Positions 37,082 through 44,788 of a stretch of 64,000 bases of DNA are shown here, piece after piece. A program made the position numbers and the translations under genes. Source of the stretch: Candidatus Poribacteria bacterium (GTDB lineage Bacteria > Poribacteria > WGA-4E > WGA-3G); the NCBI GenBank assembly GCA_028824685.1, contig JAPPCZ010000068.1, forward strand, positions 37,654-101,653, given 5' to 3'. The notes under the pieces are model-generated. The model searched no databases and was not told where the DNA came from. It saw only the letters and a program-made list of their open reading frames with translations. How positions within the stretch are numbered: position 1 is the first letter of the stretch; each line of letters opens with the position of its first letter.

Positions 37082-37801
37082 ATGAAAAGATATGGCATAC
37101 TTATCCTCCTATGTTGTTTTACCTTTGGCATTGCGACAGCTGCAATGTCACAAATCTACTTTGAGGATAATTTTGACAACACAAACGAATCTAAAAAGAA
37201 ATGGGTTCCCTTGTGGGGCGAATGGGAATTCAAAAATAAAGAATATCATCAACTCTCAAACGATTCCAACTGCATGAGTATTATTGCAGATGATTTTTGG
37301 GATGAGGAATGGGTTGATTATACCTACGAGGTGCGCGGCAACAAAATCGGCGGTGCTGAAGGGTTCTTGATTATGTTCCGGTGCCAGGGCCCAATGAATC
37401 CCCGAGGTAAAGCACTTAAAGAACACCCACCGCGCATGCAGAAACAGGCTCAGTTGGAATATTGGTGGAACCTCGGAGGCTGGGGAAACACCCGTTCGCA
37501 AGTGGAAGCGTGGGGCGGCGGCAAAGCCGGTGCCCATAGCAATCACACCATTAAAACAGGTGACTGGTATACCGTTAAAATTGTCAATACAGCCACCGGT
37601 TACACACTCTTTCTCAACGATGATGAGGTAGCAAAAATAGACGATGCTACCAGAGATGGTGTCGGACGAGTCGGTGTCGCAACGTGGTCTACCACTGCCA
37701 GATATGAAGACGTACTCGTTTACGGGCCCGACGGTCCGCTACCCGTTAATCCAAAAGGCAAAGTTGCCACCACTTGGGGACATCTCAAAGCTGGCAGATA
37801 A
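37082..37801 (+). CDS. Secreted LamG/DUF1080-like protein with C-terminal GKV-W-LK tail
   Basis: 239 residues with a signal peptide ending near AMSQ. The rest is one concanavalin A-like jelly roll: YFEDNFDN, WVPLWGEWEFKNKEYHQ, DYTYEVRGNKIGGAEGFLIMFR, GDWYTVKIVNTATGYTLFLND and GVGRVGVATWSTTARYEDVLVY, the pattern of 3-keto-glycoside hydrolase-like and LamG domains that bind or cut glycans. The last 18 residues, from VNPKGKV to KAGR, match the tail of the protein at 32738. A strong hairpin terminator follows. AAAAAGGAGC precedes the ATG. Confidence 0.78.
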   Translation: MKRYGILILLCCFTFGIATAAMSQIYFEDNFDNTNESKKKWVPLWGEWEFKNKEYHQLSNDSNCMSIIADDFWDEEWVDYTYEVRGNKIGGAEGFLIMFRCQGPMNPRGKALKEHPPRMQKQAQLEYWWNLGGWGNTRSQVEAWGGGKAGAHSNHTIKTGDWYTVKIVNTATGYTLFLNDDEVAKIDDATRDGVGRVGVATWSTTARYEDVLVYGPDGPLPVNPKGKVATTWGHLKAGR

Positions 37802-37823
37802 ATTTATTTCACTTTAAAAATGG

Positions 37824-37859
37824 AAGGCAGAACCATTGCGGATGGTCCTGCCTTTTTGT
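37824..37859 (+). terminator. Rho-independent terminator
   Basis: AAGGCAG-A-ACCAT pairs with ATGGT-C-CTGCCTT around TGCGG, with the T-run TTTTTGTTTT after the stem. It closes the 37082 gene. Confidence 0.85.
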
Positions 37860-37875
37860 TTTCTATCTATTTCTT

Positions 37876-37896
37876 GTAGGAGGGGTTTCTAACCCT
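37876..37896. repeat. Short GGTTTCTAACC hairpin
   Basis: GGGTT pairs with AACCC around TCT (37883-37895). Same layout as the hairpins at 19030 and 36769, with a third stem sequence. Confidence 0.6.
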
Positions 37897-37902
37897 GATT
37901 GC

Positions 37903-38603
37903 CTAAAATAGACTAATTTGCTGTCCAAACTGTTCTATTGGTGGAAATTGTTTCTTTTCATTCAGAAACGCGAGATAATAATCTTTATTCTTGAATATTT
38001 GTTTGTCAATCAATCCATTTTTGGATAATGAAACAAATAGCGCGGCAGCGCGTGCTTGGCAATTTAACGAACGATTTGGATTGAAAACAATGTCTGAAAA
38101 ACCTTGATACGTTTCAAGTTCTGGCATCAAATCTTTCTTTTTTTGATACAACGCAGTGATGTATAACCAATCATAGAAAGCCGTTTTAGGTTCAGTAGGA
38201 AATTCTTCTCCACAGAAGTTAAAAGCGATCAACTCCCCTGAATTCTGCAACCGTTCATCTGTCTTTGCAGCCTGACTTGATGCCGAATATAAATCATGGT
38301 ACGGACCGCCATATTCAAATACTTTGCTCCCTGATAGGCGCATTCCACGCTCATTTTCTGTCCGCTTATCGTTTCCAATGGCAGATTAAAAGCGCTCAAT
38401 GACACGCCAAGACGTGATGCCGATTTTCGCGAGATTTCCAAAATCGGAGCGATTCCTTGTTTTTTGGCAGCTTCGTGAAGAGACAAAATAGTCTTTTGCA
38501 TCTGCGATTTTGCAAAACCGAGGTGCCATTTGAATTCTATATCTATTGTGTCAACATAAGGAAATCCGTTGAAATCAGGTATAAAAATAGGACGGTTTGC
38601 CAT
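37903..38603 (-). pseudogene. NADAR-type DarT1-associated antitoxin, frameshifted
   Basis: Two minus-strand frames together spell one protein of about 230 residues. The first (38603-38229) starts MANRPIFIPDFNGFPYVDTI and runs to SVECAYQG; the second continues as SKVFEYGGPYHDLYSASSQ to the end at 37903. They join at 38329-38331, where CAGGG-AGC would read CAGGGGAGC with one more G. This sequence type is the NADAR family that reverses guanine ADP-ribosylation and is paired with DarT1-type toxins. The break falls in a run of the same base, so a sequencing error is possible. The partner toxin is not found intact; a small acidic frame and a broken insertion sequence lie just upstream. Confidence 0.7.
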
Positions 38604-38614
38604 TGTTTCAACTC

Positions 38615-38809
38615 CTAAAAAGGTATATAATCGTCAAAATCATCAGGTTCCTCATCATTATCGTCGCTGAAGTAAGAAAGAGGGATGCCATCGTCGTTAA
38701 AATTTTCAGATCTCCAAACTTCATAATCATATCTCGCGTCAAAATACTTCTGATCAACAAAAAACTTATTAGAAAAACGACTTGTGCTAATTGATTTTAT
38801 GTAATACAT
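38615..38809 (-). CDS. Small acidic hypothetical protein, possible toxin remnant
   Basis: 64-residue frame ending 11 bp before the NADAR start codon, in the place where a DarT1-type toxin gene would normally end. It has a basic/aromatic first half (FFVDQKYFDARYDYEVW) and a very acidic tail (DDNDEEPDDFDDYIPF). An in-frame TAG lies 9 bp before the ATG, and the IS982-type transposase gene begins 20 bp further. I do not recognise a domain. It may be the end of a toxin cut off by the insertion sequence, or a separate small gene. The close spacing is the only support. Confidence 0.4.
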   Translation of the reverse strand: MYYIKSISTSRFSNKFFVDQKYFDARYDYEVWRSENFNDDGIPLSYFSDDNDEEPDDFDDYIPF

Positions 38810-38829
38810 CTCATACTATTCCGTAAGTT

Positions 38830-39850
38830 TTATGCGTAGACAACATCTTTTAATGCTATCAACTTTCGTCCTAAACATTTGTTCAAGAAAACACCGAGTG
38901 TAAAACCTCCGAACTTATTGCTGCATTGTGTCAGCATTCCCCAATGGGAACGGGCGCGTATCCGTGAAATCTGAAACTGCTGGGTGAGTTGACTAATCGT
39001 TGTCTCTACCCGTCTTCTTATTTTCCGATGGAGTTTACAAAAATCTGATGGATATTGTTTAATCTGGTTCTTACGCCGTGTCGGTAATAAATAGGTATTA
39101 TAGGTTTCAAGTAAATCTACCTCAAGTGCCTCGCTAATATACCCTTTCTCTCCGAGGATAATAGGATAAGTGCCACGCTCAGAGAATAAAGGGAGCACTT
39201 CTCTATCATCTGTAATCGGCAGGGGCTATGGCAAAGTCAACAGGGAGCCCATAAGCAGTCGTGATGACACTCCCACGAAATCCGAAGAAAGTGTCAAGTG
39301 TCTTTGTCGCACACTTTCCATAAGTGGCCAATGTGCCGTTGCCATCAGCACACTTGAGAGGAGATGTAGAAGTCGGCACCCGTTTGAAATCACAAACCGG
39401 GATAGGAAAACTATCTACTATGAATATCTCATCGTCGGGTAAAAGTTGTATCAAAACTTGTCGGAGTTTTTCGCTTGCGTGGCAAAGGTTCCGTCGTTTC
39501 CTATTGAAGTGAGAGCGTTCGGGTAAATATGGGAACAGATCGCTGAGTTCAGCTTTGACAAGTTTATACCCCGCCCATTCACTGTCCTTTCCTATGAGTT
39601 CTAAAAGCCAAGAGATAGTGAGTATATCACTATCGGGACAAAGACTTTTTGGTCCCGGACGGAGTGCTTCAGCACCCGGAAAGTAGGTATCATAAAGCGT
39701 TGCCATAACTTGTCTACAGACTTTGGCAACGGCTTTTAGTGTGCGCTTTGCATTTTTCAGTTGCATGACATACTTTTCTATTGTATCCTGTAAGTCCATC
39801 CTTATGTTCCTTATTGAAAAGGTTATTCTATAAGCAAAGCATAAGGATGG
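38830..39850 (-). mobile_element. IS982-family insertion sequence with frameshifted transposase
   Basis: Minus-strand transposase in two frames: 39799-39206 (MDLQDTIEKYVMQLKNA... with FIVDSFPIPVCDF and GSVITTAYGLPVDFAIAPADY) and 39198-38830 (LPLFSERGTYPIILGEKGYIS and on), together about 320 residues as in IS982 transposases. The DDE Asp in IVDSFP and the Asp/Glu residues downstream are visible. An extra base at 39211 turns ADY-DDREVLPLF into ADYR-stop. CCATCCTTATG (39796-39806) and CATAAGGATGG (39840-39850) form an 11-bp inverted repeat over the start codon. I could not fix the terminal inverted repeats or a target duplication. Confidence 0.75.
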
Positions 39851-39949
39851 ATAAAAGTAAAGAAAATAAAAAAAATATCTATATATGTGAAGCTTAGTAT
39901 TACATTATAATAACTAACTAACACAAGTCGTTATATTTATATTGAGCAT

Positions 39950-40129
39950 TGGTATCCTCTCCTACAAATAGTAATAATTAACGTGAGTTTGATAATTAGA
40001 TTGAATATAGATGTAGGTTGATTTGAACATCAAACGCTTTGACAGACAGGAAATGTTGGGTTTCACCTTCGGTTCAACCCAACCTACGGGATTTATCAAA
40101 TTCACGTTAATTATTAGGATAGGATACCA
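39950..40129. repeat. MITE-like element with 37-46 bp inverted ends
   Basis: The left end (39950-39995) and the reverse complement of the right end (40093-40129) share TGGTATCCT-TCCT and TAATAATTAACGTGA-TTTGATAA; the left end has an extra 9 bp. The 97-bp centre contains GTAGGTTGA and TCAACCCAACCTAC arms. No reading frame is convincing. The gap 39851-40264 is otherwise AT-rich with no gene. Confidence 0.75.
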
Positions 40130-40264
40130 TTTTTTTATATACCTCGCAACATCTCATCTCTTTACATATCACTGTTTCTACAAAAACTTTACACACCCAC
40201 CTGTCTCTTTTTTATTGCACGCTAAACCATTTCATGCTATCCTAATTTCTAAGGAGATAGCAGT

Positions 40265-41209
40265 ATGTCTCAACCCACAGATACCCATCGCACAACGAAA
40301 GACCTATCGCCAGAAGAATTAAAAGAATACCGCTTACGCCTTGACAAGCATTTTCAAGATCGGAAGGTGGATGAAGAATTGCTGCAACGCGCATGGCACA
40401 CTGCACATCGGATTGCAGCGATGCTATATAATGATTTCGGTGCAACACAAGTTGCTGTATTCGGGTCGCTTGCCGGACAGGATTGGTTCTCAAAATGGTC
40501 GGATATAGATATTGCTGTCTGGGGACTTTCGCCGGATTTGTATTTGCATGCCGTTGCAGAAATAATCGGTTTTAGCCGAGAATTCGAAATTGATTTGGTT
40601 GATTTTGAAAATTGTAAAAGACTGTTTCGTGAACGCATTCAAAACCAAGCGATACTGATTGAAAAGGGTGAAACAAGAGTCGATATAAATTGCCAAGAAA
40701 TTCTTACAAAAAGAAAAGGAACAAATACATTGGACCAGGAAGAATTGATTCAACGCATCTCCGAAGGATACGCAAAAGTAAAAGGTGCTGTTCAGCGCAT
40801 TGACCAAGCATTACAAAACATTCAAGATGCGCCTGTTCGATACAGACGTAGTATAGAAATTGAAATTGCCAGATATCTCTACGATTTCTATAAGCAATTG
40901 GAAAACATATTTGAGCGAATTGCCCGAGAGATAGACCAGGCGGTACCTGCGGGGGAAGAGTGGTATAAAGCCCTTCTACAACAAATGGCGGAATCAAGAA
41001 CGGAACGAGCGCCTGTACTTTCCCGAAAAACTTTTTCGGAGTTACAAAAACTACTCGGATTTCGTCATGTCTTTATATATATCTACGGAGATGAACTGGA
41101 TTATACAAAAACGCTGGAGAATGCGACGCGAGTAAACGAAATGTTTCCTAATCTCTCTGAAGAATTAGAAATTTTCATAGCTTACCTAAAGAAACAGGAA
41201 AATGACTGA
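40265..41209 (+). CDS. MNT nucleotidyltransferase fused to a degenerate HEPT domain
   Basis: 314 residues. The nucleotidyltransferase (about 45-120) has GSLAG with Ser68, then Asp80 and Asp82 in SDIDIAV and Asp110 in EIDLVDF. The second half (about 160-310) is an all-helical HEPT/HepT-like domain ending with FRHVFIYIYGDELDY. In active HepT proteins this block reads R-X4-H-X-Y; here Arg267 and Tyr274 remain but the His position is Tyr272, so RNase activity is unlikely. The gene overlaps the next one by 8 bp. The fused pair may have become a signalling or switch module instead of a toxin-antitoxin. Confidence 0.8.
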   Translation: MSQPTDTHRTTKDLSPEELKEYRLRLDKHFQDRKVDEELLQRAWHTAHRIAAMLYNDFGATQVAVFGSLAGQDWFSKWSDIDIAVWGLSPDLYLHAVAEIIGFSREFEIDLVDFENCKRLFRERIQNQAILIEKGETRVDINCQEILTKRKGTNTLDQEELIQRISEGYAKVKGAVQRIDQALQNIQDAPVRYRRSIEIEIARYLYDFYKQLENIFERIAREIDQAVPAGEEWYKALLQQMAESRTERAPVLSRKTFSELQKLLGFRHVFIYIYGDELDYTKTLENATRVNEMFPNLSEELEIFIAYLKKQEND

Positions 41210-42362
41210 ACATACACTTCTCCAACAGATCAACGACTTCTGCCGACTACTCCGAAAGATGAACGTAAAAGTTACCACAACTAATCAACTCAGTTGGTGT
41301 AACAGTGTTCAGTTGATAGACATCGGCGAACGGGAAACGTTTTATCATACAGCACGAACGAATCTGATTGCTAATCAAGCAGACAAAGAAACGTTTGATT
41401 TAGCTTTCAACTTGTTTTGGCGGTATCCGCGTCCCGAATTCCACCAAGGTGTTGATACGGAAGGCGACGAACCTGAACCTTCTGCATTGCAAGACCTCTA
41501 CGATGCTGATAACGAAGAGAACATACTTGATCAGTGGTTGGATTTTGAGGAAGAAGACGATGAGGAGGGACAAGAAGACGACCCTATCGCCTATAGTGTA
41601 GAAGAAGTTCTCACCCGAAAGGATTTTAGTGAGTTTACTGCGGAGGATATGGAAAAGGCGCGGGATATTGTCGCAAAATTGGCAGCTGTATTAGCTACAA
41701 GACTGAGCAGACGAAAAGTGATTAGCAAAAAGGGAAAGGTTATTGACTTCCGAAGAAGTTGGCGGAAGAGTCTCGCGCACGGTGGTGAACCGATTGAATT
41801 GATGCGGAAACAGCAGAAAATCAAAAAGACGAAAATTTTACTCCTGTGTGATGTAAGCGGATCTATGGATTGTTATGCGAAATTCCTTATACAATTTATC
41901 TACGGTATGCAACAGGAGTTGAGAGAAGTAGAAGTCGCAGTCTTCAGTACACATCTAACGAACATTACGGGACTGCTTCGGCGTAAAGGTTTGGCGGAGG
42001 GATTAAATCAAGTCGCGAACGTCGTCCCAGACTGGTCAGGTGGAACAAAGATAGGCGAAAGTCTGTTAGAATTCTATCGGCAATTTGCTACATCTTTTTC
42101 AGCATATCGTACAGTGGTAATCCTCATCAGTGATGGTTGGGATAGAGGGGATGCAGATTTGCTTCGTCGATCTATGGAGATGTTACATCGGCATGCGTAT
42201 AAACTGATTTGGCTCAATCCGTTGCTCGGTAGCGACACCTATCAACCAATCTGTCGAGGTATTCGCACGGCACTACCTTATGTGGACTATTTTCTTCCTG
42301 CACACAATTTGGAAAGTCTGGCACAGTTGACAAAGGTATTGATCCCACTCTGGACAAAATGA
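41202..42362 (+). CDS. CoxE-like von Willebrand factor A protein
   Basis: 386 residues. The C-terminal VWA domain has an intact metal site: LLCDVSGSM (Asp217, Ser219, Ser221), the Thr in WSGGTKIGESLLEF and the Asp in ILISDGWDRGDADLL. The N-terminal 200 residues are helical, with an acidic stretch at about 95-128, as in CoxE-like proteins. These usually partner with MoxR-type AAA ATPases in metal-insertion or chaperone roles, but no such ATPase is encoded nearby. The 8-bp overlap with the MNT-HEPT gene indicates tight coupling of the two products. No signal peptide, so cytoplasmic. Confidence 0.85.
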   Translation: MTEHTLLQQINDFCRLLRKMNVKVTTTNQLSWCNSVQLIDIGERETFYHTARTNLIANQADKETFDLAFNLFWRYPRPEFHQGVDTEGDEPEPSALQDLYDADNEENILDQWLDFEEEDDEEGQEDDPIAYSVEEVLTRKDFSEFTAEDMEKARDIVAKLAAVLATRLSRRKVISKKGKVIDFRRSWRKSLAHGGEPIELMRKQQKIKKTKILLLCDVSGSMDCYAKFLIQFIYGMQQELREVEVAVFSTHLTNITGLLRRKGLAEGLNQVANVVPDWSGGTKIGESLLEFYRQFATSFSAYRTVVILISDGWDRGDADLLRRSMEMLHRHAYKLIWLNPLLGSDTYQPICRGIRTALPYVDYFLPAHNLESLAQLTKVLIPLWTK

Positions 42363-42405
42363 ATGGTCTCTACAAACCATTAGAAATTAGCAAGGAATTC
42401 TAACT

Positions 42406-43530
42406 ATGCAAGTTCAAGCAGCGGTGATGCTCCAACCGGGGCAGATAGAAATCCGAGAATTTGGCAAACCTACACCCGCAGATGACTCCCTTCTGCTACA
42501 GGTAGACAAAGTCGGTATCTGTGGCAGTGATAAACACATGTATCTGGGACATACAGCACTGAAATTTCCTGTCATTCCTGGGCATGAAGTTGTCGGCACA
42601 GTCGCAGAAATCGGTAAAAATGCTAATCAAGTTATGAATGTGATGGGTGGGCCTATTAAGACAGGTGACAGAATCACTGTGGTACCGGGTTCAAAAAACT
42701 GCGGTCGATGCTACTACTGTTTGCATGTACCTGGACGTCCGACTTTATGTTCTGGACGAACTATTTATGGATTTAGCAATAGCGAAACACCTCCTTATCT
42801 GAACGGAGAATTTTCTGAATATACCTATATTCACGGAAATTCTTGGGTGTACAAAATACCCGCAGATATTCCTGAAGAAGTTTCTGTCCTGACAGAACCT
42901 GTAGCGGTAGCGACGCGTGCTGTTGAACGTGCATGCGCTCCTGGATTGCCACAAGTAGGCGACGGTTACAGTATTGGAAGTAGTGTTGCCGTGCTTGGAT
43001 GTGGTCCTATTGGTCTTCTTGTCATCGCTGTGTTGCGCGATAGTGGTGCTGGCACAATCATCGCCACTGATCTTGTAGATAGCCGTTTGGAAATGGCAGA
43101 ACAGATGGGAGCAGATGTGGTTATAAATGTTGGGAATACCACCCCTGAAGAACGGGTTGAACGGATTCAGTCTCTCACAAATGGTGTTGGTGTAGATATA
43201 GCGATTGAGTGTGCTGGCATACCTGCTGTTTTCTCCGAAGCATTAGACGTTGTGAGACGGGGTGCGAAGGTCATTGAAGTCGGGCATTACACCGATTCTG
43301 GGGACATCCAAGTGAGACCGCATCAAATTTGTAACAAAGACCTTGATGTTTGCGGCGTATGGGCATATCCACAAATCCAATTTCAAACAGCGCTGGATTT
43401 TCTCCAGCGAACACGCGCTCCACTACACAAATTGATTACGCACCACCTTCCATTAAATCAACTGGAAATTGGCATTGATATGCTGGGAAAAGAAGGTGTT
43501 TACAAAGTTGTGATTGAACCTCAATCTTAG
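42406..43530 (+). CDS. Zinc-dependent alcohol/threonine dehydrogenase family protein
   Basis: Medium-chain dehydrogenase of 374 residues. Catalytic zinc ligands are in VGICGSDKHMY and PGHEVVG; the structural zinc site is NCGRCYYCLHVPGRPTLC, with four Cys. The NAD site is AVLGCGPIGLLVI followed by an acidic strand end (IIATDLVDSRLE), so NAD is favoured. Closest in pattern to L-threonine or sorbitol dehydrogenases; the exact alcohol is not readable. It starts 43 bp after the VWA gene but is a common metabolic gene and need not belong to that pair. Confidence 0.9.
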   Translation: MQVQAAVMLQPGQIEIREFGKPTPADDSLLLQVDKVGICGSDKHMYLGHTALKFPVIPGHEVVGTVAEIGKNANQVMNVMGGPIKTGDRITVVPGSKNCGRCYYCLHVPGRPTLCSGRTIYGFSNSETPPYLNGEFSEYTYIHGNSWVYKIPADIPEEVSVLTEPVAVATRAVERACAPGLPQVGDGYSIGSSVAVLGCGPIGLLVIAVLRDSGAGTIIATDLVDSRLEMAEQMGADVVINVGNTTPEERVERIQSLTNGVGVDIAIECAGIPAVFSEALDVVRRGAKVIEVGHYTDSGDIQVRPHQICNKDLDVCGVWAYPQIQFQTALDFLQRTRAPLHKLITHHLPLNQLEIGIDMLGKEGVYKVVIEPQS

Positions 43531-43596
43531 GGATATTCAACAAAAAATACATTATTATCACACCCACTAAATGAAATTCAATACATAGGTGAAAAA

Positions 43597-44607
43597 ATGA
43601 AAAATCAAAAACGCACGCTCATTTTACTATGTTGTCAGATAATGTTGTTTCTTTTCTGCTTTAACATTGCAGAACTTCTTGCATCAGATGTTCTGCGAAA
43701 AACACCAAAGATACCAAAAGAGTCTTCGCTTTACAGAACGATTGAAAACGCAAAATCCTATATCGTAAAGAACCAAAATAAAGATGGTGGTTGGCCTCTG
43801 GTACCCGGCGAAAAAAGCGATGTAGAAATAACCGCTCTTGCTATCTGGGCATTAACAGATGCGGGTTGGGGAACCGGATCAATTGTCATCCGTCGTGGAG
43901 TCAGATATTTGAGGAACAAGCAGCGTAAAGACGGTAGTTGGAACAACAATACTGCTCACACTATTTTTGCACTCATCGCCTTGGATAATGCTAAAACGGA
44001 TCCTGATGTGCAATTCAATGGACTGCGTTGGCTCAAAAATGCACAGAACCCCAGTGGAAGTTGGGGGCGTAAAAGCAAAAGCCCCGGACATATTCTTTAT
44101 ACGGCAGCGACTCTGGCAGGATTTAAAAAACTCGGTTTTATCCAGAAACATTTTGAACCTATTCTCTCCGGCATGGAATGGCTTGCTGAACAGAATAATT
44201 TCGAAAACCTCTGGAATCTGCCAGGCGGAACCCAATCGGATATTTTTGTGACATCTTGGGTGCTGCAAGGATTATTACATTCAAGTAAATACGACCATAT
44301 TGTATACGACCTTGACGAACAGATGGTTTGGTTAAAGCAATTTCAGAATGATGATGGTGGATTCGGCAGATTCAAAGGCAAACCGAGTGATCCAGAGGTT
44401 ACCGCTGCCGCTATTATGGCACTTGTTGCGGCGAATGACCCGCTAAATACGAAACGTATTGCAGTTGCTTATTTAACAAAAACACAAGAACCCGATGGCG
44501 GTTTTGTCAGCGATACTCCGATAGAACTCAAGACACCCATCGCTAACTTACAATCTACCTGTTTTGTACTGATTGCCATCTATGCCAAATCAGATAGTGA
44601 CCACTAA
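43597..44607 (+). CDS. Secreted prenyltransferase/squalene-cyclase-fold protein
   Basis: 336 residues with an N-terminal signal peptide (hydrophobic 8-27). The rest is an alpha-barrel with repeated Q-x-x-DG-x-(W/F) units: QNKDGGWP, QRKDGSWN, QNPSGSWG, QNDDGGFG and QEPDGGFV, as in squalene cyclases and prenyltransferase beta subunits. The cyclase DxDD motif is not visible, and no isoprenoid gene is adjacent, so it is more likely a structural or binding relative than a cyclase. The same fold occurs in many secreted proteins of planctomycete-type bacteria. Confidence 0.82.
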   Translation: MKNQKRTLILLCCQIMLFLFCFNIAELLASDVLRKTPKIPKESSLYRTIENAKSYIVKNQNKDGGWPLVPGEKSDVEITALAIWALTDAGWGTGSIVIRRGVRYLRNKQRKDGSWNNNTAHTIFALIALDNAKTDPDVQFNGLRWLKNAQNPSGSWGRKSKSPGHILYTAATLAGFKKLGFIQKHFEPILSGMEWLAEQNNFENLWNLPGGTQSDIFVTSWVLQGLLHSSKYDHIVYDLDEQMVWLKQFQNDDGGFGRFKGKPSDPEVTAAAIMALVAANDPLNTKRIAVAYLTKTQEPDGGFVSDTPIELKTPIANLQSTCFVLIAIYAKSDSDH

Positions 44608-44671
44608 ATATGTAAGTTAGCGTAAAGCCGCAGGTTGGGTTGCACACAAGCAAACCTATAACCGTCATTTT

Positions 44672-44734
44672 TGTAGGAGGGAACTCCGATTCCCGACTAA
44701 AATTGGGGTCGCGATTCGGAGATCGCTCCTACAG
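44672..44734. repeat. Complete two-hairpin repeat with complementary loops
   Basis: Outer stem TGTAGGAG / CTCCTACA encloses two hairpins: GGGAA / TTCCC with loop CTCCGA and GCGAT / ATCGC with loop TCGGAG. The two six-base loops are exact reverse complements. This is the clearest copy in the window. Confidence 0.85.
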
Positions 44735-44788
44735 AAGAAGTATCTGTTAAACTTAATCCAAAAGTTAAATTGATGCTTATGGTATCAA

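Noticed and set aside
39206..39217. Programmed frameshift in the IS982 transposase
   Set aside because: No slippery run or downstream fold at the join, and IS982 transposases are normally one frame.
40023..40322. Plus-strand frame across the MITE-like element into the MNT-HEPT gene
   Set aside because: It reads through repeat sequence and overlaps the well-supported start at 40265.
41202..42362. Magnesium chelatase or cobalt chelatase subunit
   Set aside because: The VWA layout and acidic linker fit CoxE-like proteins, and no AAA or large chelatase subunit is nearby.
19097..42362. Integrated phage or plasmid carrying the restriction and MNT genes
   Set aside because: No integrase, portal, terminase, replication or attachment-site genes are visible, so it is better described as accessory genes with a nearby insertion sequence.
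43597..44607. True squalene-hopene cyclase
   Set aside because: Half the usual length, has a signal peptide and no DxDD motif.
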